A DNA stretch of 64,000 bases, taken from positions 496,001 to 560,000 of the forward strand of contig NZ_JAHXYH010000001.1 of assembly GCF_019970065.1 (NCBI RefSeq), read 5' to 3'. Both the position numbers and the translations under genes were made by a program. Positions 49,453-58,121 of this stretch are shown in pieces. The notes beneath the pieces were generated by a model that saw nothing but the letters and a program-made list of their open reading frames with translations, was not told where the DNA came from and made no database searches. This DNA is from Chryseobacterium sp. OSA05B (GTDB taxonomy: Bacteria > Bacteroidota > Bacteroidia > Flavobacteriales > Weeksellaceae). Numbering within the stretch: the first letter of the stretch is position 1; every line of letters begins with the position of its first letter.

Positions 49453-50766
49453 ATGAGTACTACAACACAATACGTTCCTTACAAAGTGAAGGACATATCC
49501 CTAGCAGAATGGGGAAGAAAAGAAATTACCCTTGCAGAAGCAGAAATGCCCGGTTTGATGTCTATCCGTGAAGAATACGGACCGTCTCAGCCACTAAAAG
49601 GAGCAAGAATTGCCGGATGTCTTCACATGACGATCCAGACGGCTGTACTTATCGAGACATTGGTAGCTTTGGGAGCTGAAGTTACATGGTCTTCTTGTAA
49701 TATTTTCTCTACACAGGATCACGCTGCTGCTGCTATTGCTGCTGCAGGAATTCCGGTTTATGCCTGGAAAGGTCTGAATGAAGAAGAATTCGACTGGTGT
49801 ATTGAGCAAACTTTATTCTTTGGTGAAGACAGAAAACCATTGAACATGATCCTTGATGATGGTGGAGATCTGACGAACATGGTTTTCGACAGATACCCTG
49901 AATTCACAAAAGATATCAAAGGACTTTCTGAAGAAACCACTACAGGCGTACACAGATTGTACGAAAGAATGAAGAACGGAACTTTGGTAATGCCTGCTAT
50001 CAACGTAAACGATTCTGTAACTAAATCTAAGTTCGACAACAAATACGGATGTAAGGAATCTGCAGTAGATGCTGTAAGAAGAGCTACAGACCTTATGCTT
50101 GCCGGAAAAAGAGTGGTAGTTTGCGGATACGGAGACGTAGGTAAAGGTACTGCTGCATCTTTCAGAGGAGCGGGTTCTATCGTTACAGTTACTGAAATTG
50201 ACCCGATCTGTGCGCTTCAGGCTGCAATGGACGGTTATGAAGTAAAAAGATTGGATACTGTTGTAGACAACGCTGATATCGTGATCACGACTACCGGTAA
50301 CTTCAACATCGTAAGAGGAGAACACTTCCTTAAAATGAAAGATAAAGCGGTTGTTTGTAACATCGGTCACTTCGATAACGAAATCGATATGGCTTGGTTG
50401 AACGAAAACTACGGTTCTACAAAATCTGAAGTGAAGCCACAGGTAGACATCTACACCATCGAAGGTAAGGAAGTAATCATCCTTGCTGAAGGTAGATTGG
50501 TAAACCTTGGATGTGCTACAGGACACCCAAGTTTTGTAATGTCTAACTCTTTCTCTAACCAAACTTTGGCTCAGATCGAACTTTGGACAAACTCTGCTGC
50601 TTACGGAAACGAAGTATATATGCTTCCTAAGCATTTAGATGAAAAAGTAGCTGCTTTACACCTTAAAAAATTAAGCGTTGAGCTGGAAACTCTTTCTCCG
50701 GAACAAGCTGAATATATCGGTGTAGATGTAAAAGGCCCATTCAAGCCTGAGTACTACAGATACTAA
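49453..50766 (+). CDS. ahcY: Adenosylhomocysteinase
   Basis: A 437-residue S-adenosylhomocysteine hydrolase that converts SAH to adenosine and homocysteine, relieving product inhibition of methyltransferases. Landmarks are [35 protein letters not shown], the [15 protein letters not shown] segment, catalytic [13 protein letters not shown] (184-196), the NAD+ loop [10 protein letters not shown] (223-232), [10 protein letters not shown] and [12 protein letters not shown]. The C-terminal KPEYYRY supplies the tyrosine that completes the neighbouring subunit's NAD site. The length is standard. It is transcribed alone, from a TAATTTTG promoter, with its own terminator. Confidence 0.97.
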   Translation: MSTTTQYVPYKVKDISLAEWGRKEITLAEAEMPGLMSIREEYGPSQPLKGARIAGCLHMTIQTAVLIETLVALGAEVTWSSCNIFSTQDHAAAAIAAAGIPVYAWKGLNEEEFDWCIEQTLFFGEDRKPLNMILDDGGDLTNMVFDRYPEFTKDIKGLSEETTTGVHRLYERMKNGTLVMPAINVNDSVTKSKFDNKYGCKESAVDAVRRATDLMLAGKRVVVCGYGDVGKGTAASFRGAGSIVTVTEIDPICALQAAMDGYEVKRLDTVVDNADIVITTTGNFNIVRGEHFLKMKDKAVVCNIGHFDNEIDMAWLNENYGSTKSEVKPQVDIYTIEGKEVIILAEGRLVNLGCATGHPSFVMSNSFSNQTLAQIELWTNSAAYGNEVYMLPKHLDEKVAALHLKKLSVELETLSPEQAEYIGVDVKGPFKPEYYRY

Positions 50767-50787
50767 GAGATCAATACCATATGATAT

Positions 50788-50821
50788 TATCCCACTATTT
50801 CAAGATAGTGGGATTTTTTTA
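50788..50821 (+). terminator. Terminator of ahcY
   Basis: The stem ATCCCACTAT/ATAGTGGGAT with a short loop, followed by seven T. Confidence 0.9.
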
Positions 50822-50843
50822 TGCAAAGAGATCGCGCATTTCG

Positions 50844-50851
50844 TATTTTTG
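50844..50851 (+). promoter_or_regulatory. Promoter -7 element (TATTTTTG)
   Basis: An exact TAnnTTTG match 17 bases before the lipoprotein start at 50869. Confidence 0.5.
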
Positions 50852-50868
50852 CCCGGTAAAAAAATAGC

Positions 50869-51666
50869 ATGAAAAAGTACTTATTTCTGGGACTGATGAG
50901 CTCTGTTGCATTCTTTAACAGCTGCAGCAGCAATGATGATAATGATGGAATCAATACCCCTTCCGAGCCAAAGGTATTGTTAAGTAAAATCACTATCGTT
51001 TACTATGACAACCCGTCCCAGCCACAGACCAGCACACAAACCCTGGAATACAACAATCAGGGTGAACTTATAAAAACATTGTCTGCATCAGGAACTTCTA
51101 CGTTTGAATACAGTAACGGGAAACCTGTAAAAATAAACTATTACAATACCAATCAGACACTGGAATACTATTCTGTTCTTAATTATAACGGAGATCAGCT
51201 GTTAAATGTTAAAGCAATCTACGCTAACCCGGATTACAACAGAACGATTACCTATAATTATAATAATAACGGACAGGTTATTTCTTCCACCCTTTGCCAA
51301 TCACAGGACTGTTCCAATCCTATTGTCGATACTTATGCCTATAATGGAAACAATATTTCATCAGAATCTTCAGAGCAAGGATCCTCTTTCAATACTAAAA
51401 CTGTTTTCTCTTATGATGATAAGCTGAACCCGTACACCAATATCAACAAATATCTGAGAATCACGATGAGAGGAGCTTATGTTTTAAGCAAAAACAATTA
51501 TCTGACAGAAAAGATAAGCTTCAAAAACAATGGTGTCTGGGAACAAACACAAACCAGAACTTCCACCATACTGTACAACAGCTCCGGTTTACCTGTTCAG
51601 GTGATCTCAAAAGAAGCTAACGGAAGTCTTTCCGCCCAGTATAATTACGAATACATTACTCAATAA
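50869..51666 (+). CDS. Tyr/Asn-rich lipoprotein with YD-like strand repeats
   Basis: A 265-residue lipoprotein (signal MKKYLFLGLMSSVAFFNSC, Cys19 lipidated, then an acidic SSNDDNDG linker). The mature part has repeated short motifs of the form xYNNxGxL/V: LEYNNQGELIKTL, FEYSNGKPVKINYYN, TYNYNNNGQVISSTL, AYNGNNISSES, LYNSSGLPVQVISK. This is the beta-strand pattern of YD/RHS-like repeats found in many Bacteroidetes surface lipoproteins. Function is unknown. It follows ahcY but has its own promoter element and terminator. Confidence 0.8.
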   Translation: MKKYLFLGLMSSVAFFNSCSSNDDNDGINTPSEPKVLLSKITIVYYDNPSQPQTSTQTLEYNNQGELIKTLSASGTSTFEYSNGKPVKINYYNTNQTLEYYSVLNYNGDQLLNVKAIYANPDYNRTITYNYNNNGQVISSTLCQSQDCSNPIVDTYAYNGNNISSESSEQGSSFNTKTVFSYDDKLNPYTNINKYLRITMRGAYVLSKNNYLTEKISFKNNGVWEQTQTRTSTILYNSSGLPVQVISKEANGSLSAQYNYEYITQ

Positions 51667-51673
51667 TAGTAAG

Positions 51674-51697
51674 CTCTCCAATTCGGGGAGTTTTTTT
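51674..51697 (+). terminator. Terminator of the Tyr/Asn-rich lipoprotein gene
   Basis: The stem CTCTCC/GGGGAG (one wobble pair) with a five-base loop and a seven-T run. Confidence 0.75.
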
Positions 51698-51844
51698 ATG
51701 AGCTGTTTCCCGCTATCCGCTCATACTCCTCGCCCCAAAGCCTGACCACTCCTGCTGTGGGGTAACCGCTTCTATCGGGGCTAAGAGATATGGAATTTTG
51801 AATGATGGATTATGAGCTATGTTTTGGATTATCATCCTTACAGG

Positions 51845-51921
51845 CATTCAATAGGAACGGACTTTAATCCGTTTTTATCTTAAAATAAAATCAACCGGCT
51901 TTAGCCAAAACTTAAAGTCAG
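51845..51921 (+). repeat. Double-hairpin element, AACGGGCTTTAGCCCGTT family (copy 2)
   Basis: It reads CAATAGG, the hairpin AACGGACTTTAATCCGTT, a spacer with AAAATAAAATCAA, the palindrome GGCTTTAGCC and AAACTTAAAGTCAG. It aligns over its whole length with copy 1 at 17783-17858 in the opposite orientation. The rest of the 51667-52021 spacer shows a terminator and no gene. Confidence 0.75.
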
Positions 51922-52021
51922 ATAAGATATCTGTTCCGTGTTTTTCCCATATTTCCCTTTTGGCAGATCTATATTTATAAAAAATGAATATATTAGCCCT
52001 CTTAAATAAAACAAAAAATAC

Positions 52022-52414
52022 ATGAAAAAACAAAGAGTATCGAATGCATTCGTAGCCGCGTCTTGGGTAGCATTGGGAGCAGGAATGATAGGTTTCATTG
52101 TAGGTCTTGCCAGAGCTGAAATGCTGTTGAATGAAAAAGGATATTATTTTACCATTCTTTTGTATGGCCTTTTTGCCGTAGTCTCTCTGCAGAAAGCAGT
52201 TCGTGACAGATTAGAAAACATCCCGGTTACAGATATCTATTATGGGATCTGTTGGTTTGCAACACTTTCTTCTATTGTATTATTGGCCATCGGACTTTGG
52301 AATGCCACTATACTTCCGAGTGAAAAAGGATTTTATGCATTTGCATTTCTCCTCGCTCTTTTCGGAGCTATTTCCGTACAGAAAAATACAAGGGACAATA
52401 TGGCCCAGGAATAG
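52022..52414 (+). CDS. YiaA/YiaB-family inner-membrane protein
   Basis: A 130-residue protein built of two repeats of a two-helix unit: VAASWVALGAGMIGFIVGL with YYFTILLYGLFAVVSLQKAV, and GICWFATLSSIVLLAIGLW with GFYAFAFLLALFGAISVQK. This is the YiaAB two-helix domain duplicated. The function of the family is unknown. The units end with similar sequences (SLQKAVRDR and SVQKNTRDN), a clear internal duplication. It is followed by a long perfect hairpin. Confidence 0.83.
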   Translation: MKKQRVSNAFVAASWVALGAGMIGFIVGLARAEMLLNEKGYYFTILLYGLFAVVSLQKAVRDRLENIPVTDIYYGICWFATLSSIVLLAIGLWNATILPSEKGFYAFAFLLALFGAISVQKNTRDNMAQE

Positions 52415-52440
52415 AATTTAAAATAAAAACATTAGTTAAT

Positions 52441-52473
52441 AGCTGCGGCCTCATCTTCGATGAGGCCGCAGCT
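52441..52473. terminator. Long perfect GC-rich hairpin between convergent genes
   Basis: AGCTGCGGCCTCATC and GATGAGGCCGCAGCT are exact reverse complements around a TTC loop (15-base stem). No T run follows in either direction, so it is not a classical intrinsic terminator, but it would insulate the convergent yiaA-like and M36 protease genes. Confidence 0.6.
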
Positions 52474-52543
52474 TCTAATAAACTTCCAAAAAATATTTAT
52501 ACTTGGCGTATAAATCTCATATATGGTTAAACATTTTACGGTT

Positions 52544-55219
52544 CTATTTTCTTACAATAATCTTTTCCGTAAGATTAATTCCCAAACCTTCTACCTTTAC
52601 TACATAAACGCCATCTGCAAGATTTGATATATTCACACCCGATTTTTCGGATAAACTTACTTTATCTTCTTTCACTAACTTTCCGGAAACGTCATATATC
52701 TTAACAAATCCTGAGCCTTTAGCATTAGCTTCAATGAAAATTTCATTTTTAGCAGGATTCGGATATATGGACACATTATTCTTTGAGCTCGTTCCATTCT
52801 CTGTCAAAGCAGATTTGGCAGCGGTATCACATTCAGCAGGAACCGTGAAGTCTTCTACCTGATCATTAAGATCCGGAGCGGGATGGTCAGCTCCAGACCA
52901 TTGTCCTTTTAATTTTCCAGGTACTGCATTTACTCCCAAACCTCGTTTAGCGAAAGCTTTCCATATCATACATTTATCAGCCCCTCCGGTTTTTGCCTGA
53001 TCAGCTGCCAAAATAGCGTTTCTTCCCTGCACAAAAGTAGGATTACACGGCTGCAGTTTCAAAGCATCCATTACCAGCTGTAACACTTTGGATGATCCAC
53101 TACTTGTATTACTCATGTCATTACTGAAGCCATATTTCTCCACATATTTCCAATGAAGATCCCATAACATCGTAGCCCATACAAATCCTATGGCATGTAC
53201 ATTTGCTTTTGTTATAGGATTTTGAAATGCATCCTCAGTATTATACTTCATTCCATTGGTTTTTCCGTAAGTATAATTATTGATAGAAAAATCGGGTGAG
53301 TATTTAGCCGGTCTTATCCCTTTACCCGCTGCTTCCTGTCCTGAAGCAAATGCTCCCACCCCTCTTGAAATGGTTGCATTATCCGTAGGCTTCATAGTAA
53401 CCATTAAAGCAAAAAAATCAGACCAGCCTTCTCCCATTTGTTCATTATCAGTTTCAGATGACAGACATGATGAACCTGTCCCGGTAAGCCTGTTACTGAT
53501 CCCATGCGCATACTCATGGGCAATAATCCCGTTATCCAGTGATGCATCCATATGAATAAAAGTAGACGGATCACGTTTTAAGGTAATGTTGACATTAACA
53601 TTCTGATCAAGCTTGTCTTTAAGAATTACACCATCACCGTTCTGAATAAGAACCGAAGGTACAGTTACTGAAGCATCTGCGGCTCCGAATCCTGCAAAAC
53701 TCGGAGAAGTTGGTGCATTATACAATACAACCGCTTTCGCTCCTGCTGTCTGCGCATTCTTTATTTTAGTAGTAAAATCGCAGGTTCCTCTTTGCACCAG
53801 GGCAATTTTCCCAGAAAGATTAGTATTGGTTAATGCTGTACATCCATCTAGCGGACTGGCAACTTTTAGATCCCCAGTCAGGCCTGTCGCTGACAACTGA
53901 GGCCCCAATCCTGTCTCAGCATAACGGGTATTAGGTTTTAATGTAGCTAAATCTGAAGGAGCACTGATGTTAAGTCCGTTGACTACTTTAGGATCCCAAA
54001 GAAACATCTGCATTCTTGGAGCCTTTCCTTCTACAGCAGGATTGAAATTGGCATTATTAAAAGAAGGCTTGGAAGCTTCACTTGCGTCACGCGCTTCAGC
54101 CAGCACTGCATCATTACCAGATCCACCCTTTCCGAAATTATTAACCTGAAAGTTTCTCGCAGATTCAGTAAAGCCATATTTATAAAAAATATCATGCATC
54201 ATATTGCTCGCGTAGAACAAATTGGTGACAGCGGCTGAAGTATAAGTAGTATGTCTCTGATTAATATCCAAAGGAAAATCAAAATTTCTCGTACTGCCAC
54301 CGTTTGCTGTCGTTCCTACCGAATTGGTGCCATTCACGTCAGTATAAGCATATACATTATTACCTCTTGAAATAGTATAAGAAGTAGTGCCATTAGAATG
54401 CCAGCCCTGAGGCGAAGCTGTAAGATCCCATGGATTTGAAACTATAGATCTGGCTCCGAATAATGGCGCCTCTACCGGCAATGCAAAAACGTTGTAACTG
54501 GCATTGGTCGGAGGTAGCAATACCAAATTTTGTTGTTTGGGCAGCATAGGATATGCTACTGTTTTCTGTCCGTTCTCTGCCTCATCCTGATTTTCGAACA
54601 TGTCATGATGAAACGTTTCCGAGATCGTCTTATTTTCTACGTGTAAAACCGCTGCAGTATGAGCATCAACAATAACTTCCATCATATTGGAAGTTTCCGC
54701 CTCATCAAAAACAAACTGGTACGCCAAATGCATTTGATCTTCCGATAAAAAATAAAACAATTTGGAATGTACCGGCCTTCCCTCCGAATCTTCTTTCCGG
54801 TCTGCACCTTCCAATTGATAAATCTCAGGACTTTTCAGCTTTGAGGATTCAGCAAAAGATTGAAATGCCTTCTCAGGGCTCAAGCTCACTTTATTATCAG
54901 GCATTCCCGAAATCTTCAACTGATTGGCAAATCCCATAGAAGCATAAGTAATCTTACTATCTTTAATAAGAAGTGTAGATACCTTATTGTACACAGGTAC
55001 TCCATTAATTTTCTGCTGCACCACTACCACATCCCCTTTAAGGGAAGCAGATGGATCAACATTGAGAATTTCAAAATCTTTCAGCTCATTAGCCATAGAT
55101 TTTAGACTCATCTCATCATTCAGGTATTTTTTTATCGTTTCCTCATGATTCTGAGCCAGAGACAGGGCAAACCCACAGCTTGCTACTACCGTTAATAATC
55201 TTTGTAATTTTTTGTTCAT
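52544..55219 (-). CDS. T9SS-dependent M36 (fungalysin) metallopeptidase
   Basis: An 891-residue secreted protease. Order: signal peptide (ending LSLAQ), FTP-type inhibitory propeptide (VYNKVSTLLIKDSKITYAS, then FDEAETSNMMEVIVDAHTAA), the M36 catalytic domain with the zinc motif HEYAHG (His568, Glu569, His572) and the downstream GEGWSDFF, a PA domain (CDFTTKIKNAQTAGAKAVVL) inserted before the zinc motif, and a C-terminal type A T9SS sorting domain (VSIYPNPAKNEIFIEAN to LTEKIIVRK). The zinc ligands are intact. It would be exported by the Por system encoded in the window, probably as a broad-specificity surface protease. Confidence 0.95.
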   Translation of the reverse strand: MNKKLQRLLTVVASCGFALSLAQNHEETIKKYLNDEMSLKSMANELKDFEILNVDPSASLKGDVVVVQQKINGVPVYNKVSTLLIKDSKITYASMGFANQLKISGMPDNKVSLSPEKAFQSFAESSKLKSPEIYQLEGADRKEDSEGRPVHSKLFYFLSEDQMHLAYQFVFDEAETSNMMEVIVDAHTAAVLHVENKTISETFHHDMFENQDEAENGQKTVAYPMLPKQQNLVLLPPTNASYNVFALPVEAPLFGARSIVSNPWDLTASPQGWHSNGTTSYTISRGNNVYAYTDVNGTNSVGTTANGGSTRNFDFPLDINQRHTTYTSAAVTNLFYASNMMHDIFYKYGFTESARNFQVNNFGKGGSGNDAVLAEARDASEASKPSFNNANFNPAVEGKAPRMQMFLWDPKVVNGLNISAPSDLATLKPNTRYAETGLGPQLSATGLTGDLKVASPLDGCTALTNTNLSGKIALVQRGTCDFTTKIKNAQTAGAKAVVLYNAPTSPSFAGFGAADASVTVPSVLIQNGDGVILKDKLDQNVNVNITLKRDPSTFIHMDASLDNGIIAHEYAHGISNRLTGTGSSCLSSETDNEQMGEGWSDFFALMVTMKPTDNATISRGVGAFASGQEAAGKGIRPAKYSPDFSINNYTYGKTNGMKYNTEDAFQNPITKANVHAIGFVWATMLWDLHWKYVEKYGFSNDMSNTSSGSSKVLQLVMDALKLQPCNPTFVQGRNAILAADQAKTGGADKCMIWKAFAKRGLGVNAVPGKLKGQWSGADHPAPDLNDQVEDFTVPAECDTAAKSALTENGTSSKNNVSIYPNPAKNEIFIEANAKGSGFVKIYDVSGKLVKEDKVSLSEKSGVNISNLADGVYVVKVEGLGINLTEKIIVRK

Positions 55220-55407
55220 CTTTTTTATATTTTTTTAAATATTAACGAGATAAAGATAAAAAAATATTGAAAAGATTATTGTATTTGCAATAAAAACAAT
55301 ATATTATTGAACAATTAATTAAATTTAACAGTGTAACTCAAGAAAAACACAAAAAAAAATTAAAAAAAATAATCAAATACTGATAAAAAACTAAAATAAT
55401 AAACAGA
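55220..55407. other. AT-rich spacer between purE and the M36 gene
   Basis: A very AT-rich spacer dominated by A/T runs. The M36 promoter should be here; I could not find an exact TAnnTTTG match in the correct orientation. No repeat element was recognised. Confidence 0.4.
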
Positions 55408-55917
55408 CTATTTATCGTAATGATTTGGGTGATGATTTTTGATGTCATCTACGGTCCCCAGCACCTTATCTTTCAAAGAATCCTGGTATTTTTGAAGGTT
55501 TTCTGCTACTGCGCCATCTGAACTTCCCAGGATCTTTACAGCTAAAATCCCCGCATTAAGTGCTCCGTTTAAAGCAACCGTTGCTACAGGAATTCCGCCC
55601 GGCATCTGAAGAATAGACAGTACAGAATCCCAACCGTCAATAGAATTGCTGGATAAAATCGGAACTCCGATCACCGGCAAAGTCGTGCAGCTCGCTACCA
55701 TTCCGGGAAGGTGTGCCGCTCCTCCGGCTCCTGCGATAATCACTTTCAAACCTCTTTCTTTCGCGGTTTTAGCATAGTCAAACATCCTTTCCGGTGTTCT
55801 ATGCGCCGAAACTACCGTCAGTTCGTACGGAATATCCAGGCTTTTCAAAAAATTAGCAGCCTGTTCCATGATCGGCAGATCGCTCTGGCTGCCCATAATA
55901 ATTCCTACCATCTTCAA
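55408..55917 (-). CDS. purE: N5-carboxyaminoimidazole ribonucleotide mutase
   Basis: A 169-residue PurE, converting N5-CAIR to CAIR in purine synthesis. The start VGIIMGSQSDLPIMEQA, the VSAHRTPERMFDYAKTA segment containing the catalytic His, IIAGAGGAAHLPGMVAS, LPVIGVPI and the SILQMPGGIPVATVALN segment are hallmarks of class I PurE. No purK is adjacent. It lies 55 bases downstream of an AraC regulator on the same strand; the AraC gene is unrelated in function, so this is probably coincidence of order. Confidence 0.95.
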   Translation of the reverse strand: MKMVGIIMGSQSDLPIMEQAANFLKSLDIPYELTVVSAHRTPERMFDYAKTAKERGLKVIIAGAGGAAHLPGMVASCTTLPVIGVPILSSNSIDGWDSVLSILQMPGGIPVATVALNGALNAGILAVKILGSSDGAVAENLQKYQDSLKDKVLGTVDDIKNHHPNHYDK

Positions 55918-55972
55918 TTTTTATTAGATCTTCAAAGATAAAGAATAAAAGTCTTTTTTTAAAATCACAACT

Positions 55973-56803
55973 TTATTCATTCCTGAACGCGGACGGCGAC
56001 ACTCCTTTCAGCTTTTTGAAAAAGCGGTTCAGATGGCTTTTGTCTGTAAATCCAAATTCATCGGCTATTTCACTGATGCGCATATCACTGTATTTTAAAC
56101 GGTTTTCAATAAGGTCCATCTTATATTGGGCGGCATATTCATTTAACGTTTTTCCCGTGTTATTTTTAAAATAACGTCCCACATACGTTTTGGAAATCCC
56201 AAACAGACTGCTGATATGTTCTCCGGTCAGTTTTGTAGGATCATAAATATTTCCATGCACATACTGAATGATAGCTGCAGCTTTATGGTCGGTCATTTCA
56301 TTAACTTCTACGATATCTTCCTTCATCAGGTTCTGTGCAACCCCCGTAAGAACAGCCTGCACCAACAGCTGAATCATTTCACCCCTGTACAGATTCTTAC
56401 TTTTCATTTCAGTCATCAGGTTTTCCATCAGATTCTTAATCACCTTTTCATTATCCTTCCCTTTGATCACAGGTCCCTGAAAAGTATGATTGGAGAACGT
56501 CTGTTCAAGCCGTTTCAGAAAAGTAGCCGTCATATGATGGGTCTGAAGAAATACTTTGTTAAATCTTATAAAAAACAGCTGGGTCTTTGTTTTAAAAGTA
56601 AAACGATGTGCATCTTCCGGAACAAGCAGAAACAGATTTCCTTCGCGGTAAGGAAACTCATTCCCGTTAATCTCCTGTATTCCCGTTCCTGAAACAATAT
56701 AGACAAGTTCAAAAAAACTGACACTGTGTCCGCCTCTGGGACAGACATCCACCGGTTCTTTTAAATCCAGTTCAAATGGTTGATGAATAAAATCTTTTTT
56801 CAT
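55973..56803 (-). CDS. AraC-family transcriptional regulator
   Basis: A 276-residue regulator with an N-terminal cupin sensor (FELVYIVSGTGIQEINGNEF, then GNLFLLVPEDAHRFTFKTK) and a C-terminal pair of helix-turn-helix motifs (LTGEHISSLFGISKTYVGRY and MRISEIADEFGFTDKSHLNR FFKKLKG). The start at 56803 (MKKDFIHQPFELDLK) is preferred, because the longer frame would add a hydrophobic, non-conserved stretch across the divergent promoter. It is divergent from an MDR-type oxidoreductase gene, the likely target. Confidence 0.9.
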   Translation of the reverse strand: MKKDFIHQPFELDLKEPVDVCPRGGHSVSFFELVYIVSGTGIQEINGNEFPYREGNLFLLVPEDAHRFTFKTKTQLFFIRFNKVFLQTHHMTATFLKRLEQTFSNHTFQGPVIKGKDNEKVIKNLMENLMTEMKSKNLYRGEMIQLLVQAVLTGVAQNLMKEDIVEVNEMTDHKAAAIIQYVHGNIYDPTKLTGEHISSLFGISKTYVGRYFKNNTGKTLNEYAAQYKMDLIENRLKYSDMRISEIADEFGFTDKSHLNRFFKKLKGVSPSAFRNE

Positions 56804-56918
56804 GACAATATTATACCCTTTTATGATGTAAAAATACAACATTTCAAAACTCCAAAGTACAGAACTTTGTCTGATTAAAAAAAAGAAAATAATGAATTCA
56901 GACCTCAACAACAAAACA

Positions 56919-57899
56919 ATGAAAGCACTTATAACAGAAGAGTTCGGAAAACCTTTTGTCATGAAAGATATTGATCAGCCCATACCCAAAGACCACCAGG
57001 TTCTCATTAAAATAAAAGCTGCCGGACTGAATCCTTTAGACCTGAAAATAAAAAACGGTCAGGCTGCCCATGCTCAAGTCAATCTACCTGCAGTACCGGG
57101 GATTGATATGTCAGGAATCGTTGTAGAAACAGGAAAAAACGTCCGTGATTTTAAAGCAGGTGACGAGGTTTTTGGCATGGTAGGCGGTATCGGTGGACAT
57201 CAGGGAACTTTGGCAGAATACATTACAGCTGATGCTGACCATATCAGTTTAAAACCAAAAAACATCTCATTTCAGGAAGCTGCTGCAATACCTTTGATTT
57301 TTATTACGGCCTGGGAAGCACTTACAGATCAAATCAACATCCAACCAGGTCAGACTGTATTGATTCATGGAGGAAACGGAGGTGTAGGTCACATAGCAAT
57401 ACAAATCGCTGTGGCAAAAGGAGCAAAAGTATATACAACGGTACAACCAGACCATTCAGATCAGATCAGAAAATATGGCGCTGAACCTATTAATTACACT
57501 ACTTTATCCGTTGATCAGTATGTACAGCATTATACCAACGGATTGGGCTTCGATGCTGTTGTTGACACGGTTGGAGGCAGCGTTTTAGATGATTCTTTTC
57601 GTGCTGTAAAACAATATACGGGACATGTCGTAAGTATTCTCGGATGGGGTACACACAGCCTCGCTCCTCTCTCTTTCCGAAATGCAAAATATTCCGGAGT
57701 TTTCACCCTCTATCCTCTTTTGTCAGGCGAAAGAAAAAAACACCACGGTGATATTTTAAAAGAAGCAGCCCATCTTCTGGAAACCGGACAAGTAAAGGTT
57801 TTACTTCATCCTCAATCCTATTCATTGGACCAGGCAGATGACGCCTATTCATTGCTTGAAAGCGGAAAAGCAACCGGAAAAGTGGTGATCTGTTGTTAA
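56919..57899 (+). CDS. NADP-dependent quinone-oxidoreductase-like (MDR) enzyme
   Basis: A 326-residue zinc-less medium-chain dehydrogenase/reductase. MKALITEEFGKPFVMKDIDQ, AAGLNPLDLKIKNGQAAH, PGIDMSGIVVETGKNVRDFK and the nucleotide loop LIHGGNGGVGHIAIQIAVAK place it with NADPH:quinone reductases. No structural zinc cysteines are present. An upstream in-frame ATG (56892) would add nine residues; I prefer 56919 because conserved sequence starts there. It is divergent from an AraC regulator, an arrangement expected for inducible detoxification enzymes. The substrate is unknown. Confidence 0.88.
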   Translation: MKALITEEFGKPFVMKDIDQPIPKDHQVLIKIKAAGLNPLDLKIKNGQAAHAQVNLPAVPGIDMSGIVVETGKNVRDFKAGDEVFGMVGGIGGHQGTLAEYITADADHISLKPKNISFQEAAAIPLIFITAWEALTDQINIQPGQTVLIHGGNGGVGHIAIQIAVAKGAKVYTTVQPDHSDQIRKYGAEPINYTTLSVDQYVQHYTNGLGFDAVVDTVGGSVLDDSFRAVKQYTGHVVSILGWGTHSLAPLSFRNAKYSGVFTLYPLLSGERKKHHGDILKEAAHLLETGQVKVLLHPQSYSLDQADDAYSLLESGKATGKVVICC

Positions 57900-57912
57900 A
57901 AGAAAGGAAGAA

Positions 57913-58009
57913 GGAGGCTGGAAGATGGAAGTTAAGTTTAGCCCTATTTTATTTAATTACTTTATAAAAACTGCAGTTATCAAAAGACCCATAGTAACTT
58001 CCAGCCTCC
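57913..58009. repeat. Intergenic inverted-repeat element, GGAGGCTGGAAG family
   Basis: GGAGGCTGGAAG (57913-57924), extended by ATGGAAGTTA, faces CTTCCAGCCTCC (57998-58009), a perfect 12-base inverted repeat. CTCTTCCATCTCCCATCC follows. It lies directly after the MDR gene and shares words with 3119-3186 and 48622-48724. Confidence 0.68.
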
Positions 58010-58091
58010 CTCTTCCATCTCCCATCCTATTCCCCATCTGTATCAGCTAAAATCACCCAAACTGTACCCATAAGATTCATTTCAGAACAGG

Positions 58092-58099
58092 TATATTTG
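58092..58099 (+). promoter_or_regulatory. Promoter -7 element (TATATTTG)
   Basis: An exact TAnnTTTG match 22 bases before the TTG start of the DMT transporter. Confidence 0.5.
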
Positions 58100-58121
58100 T
58101 CTGTTATACGATACATTCACC

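Noticed and set aside
49813..50634. 273-codon minus-strand open frame
   Set aside because: It is antisense to the highly conserved ahcY and is explained by its codon use.
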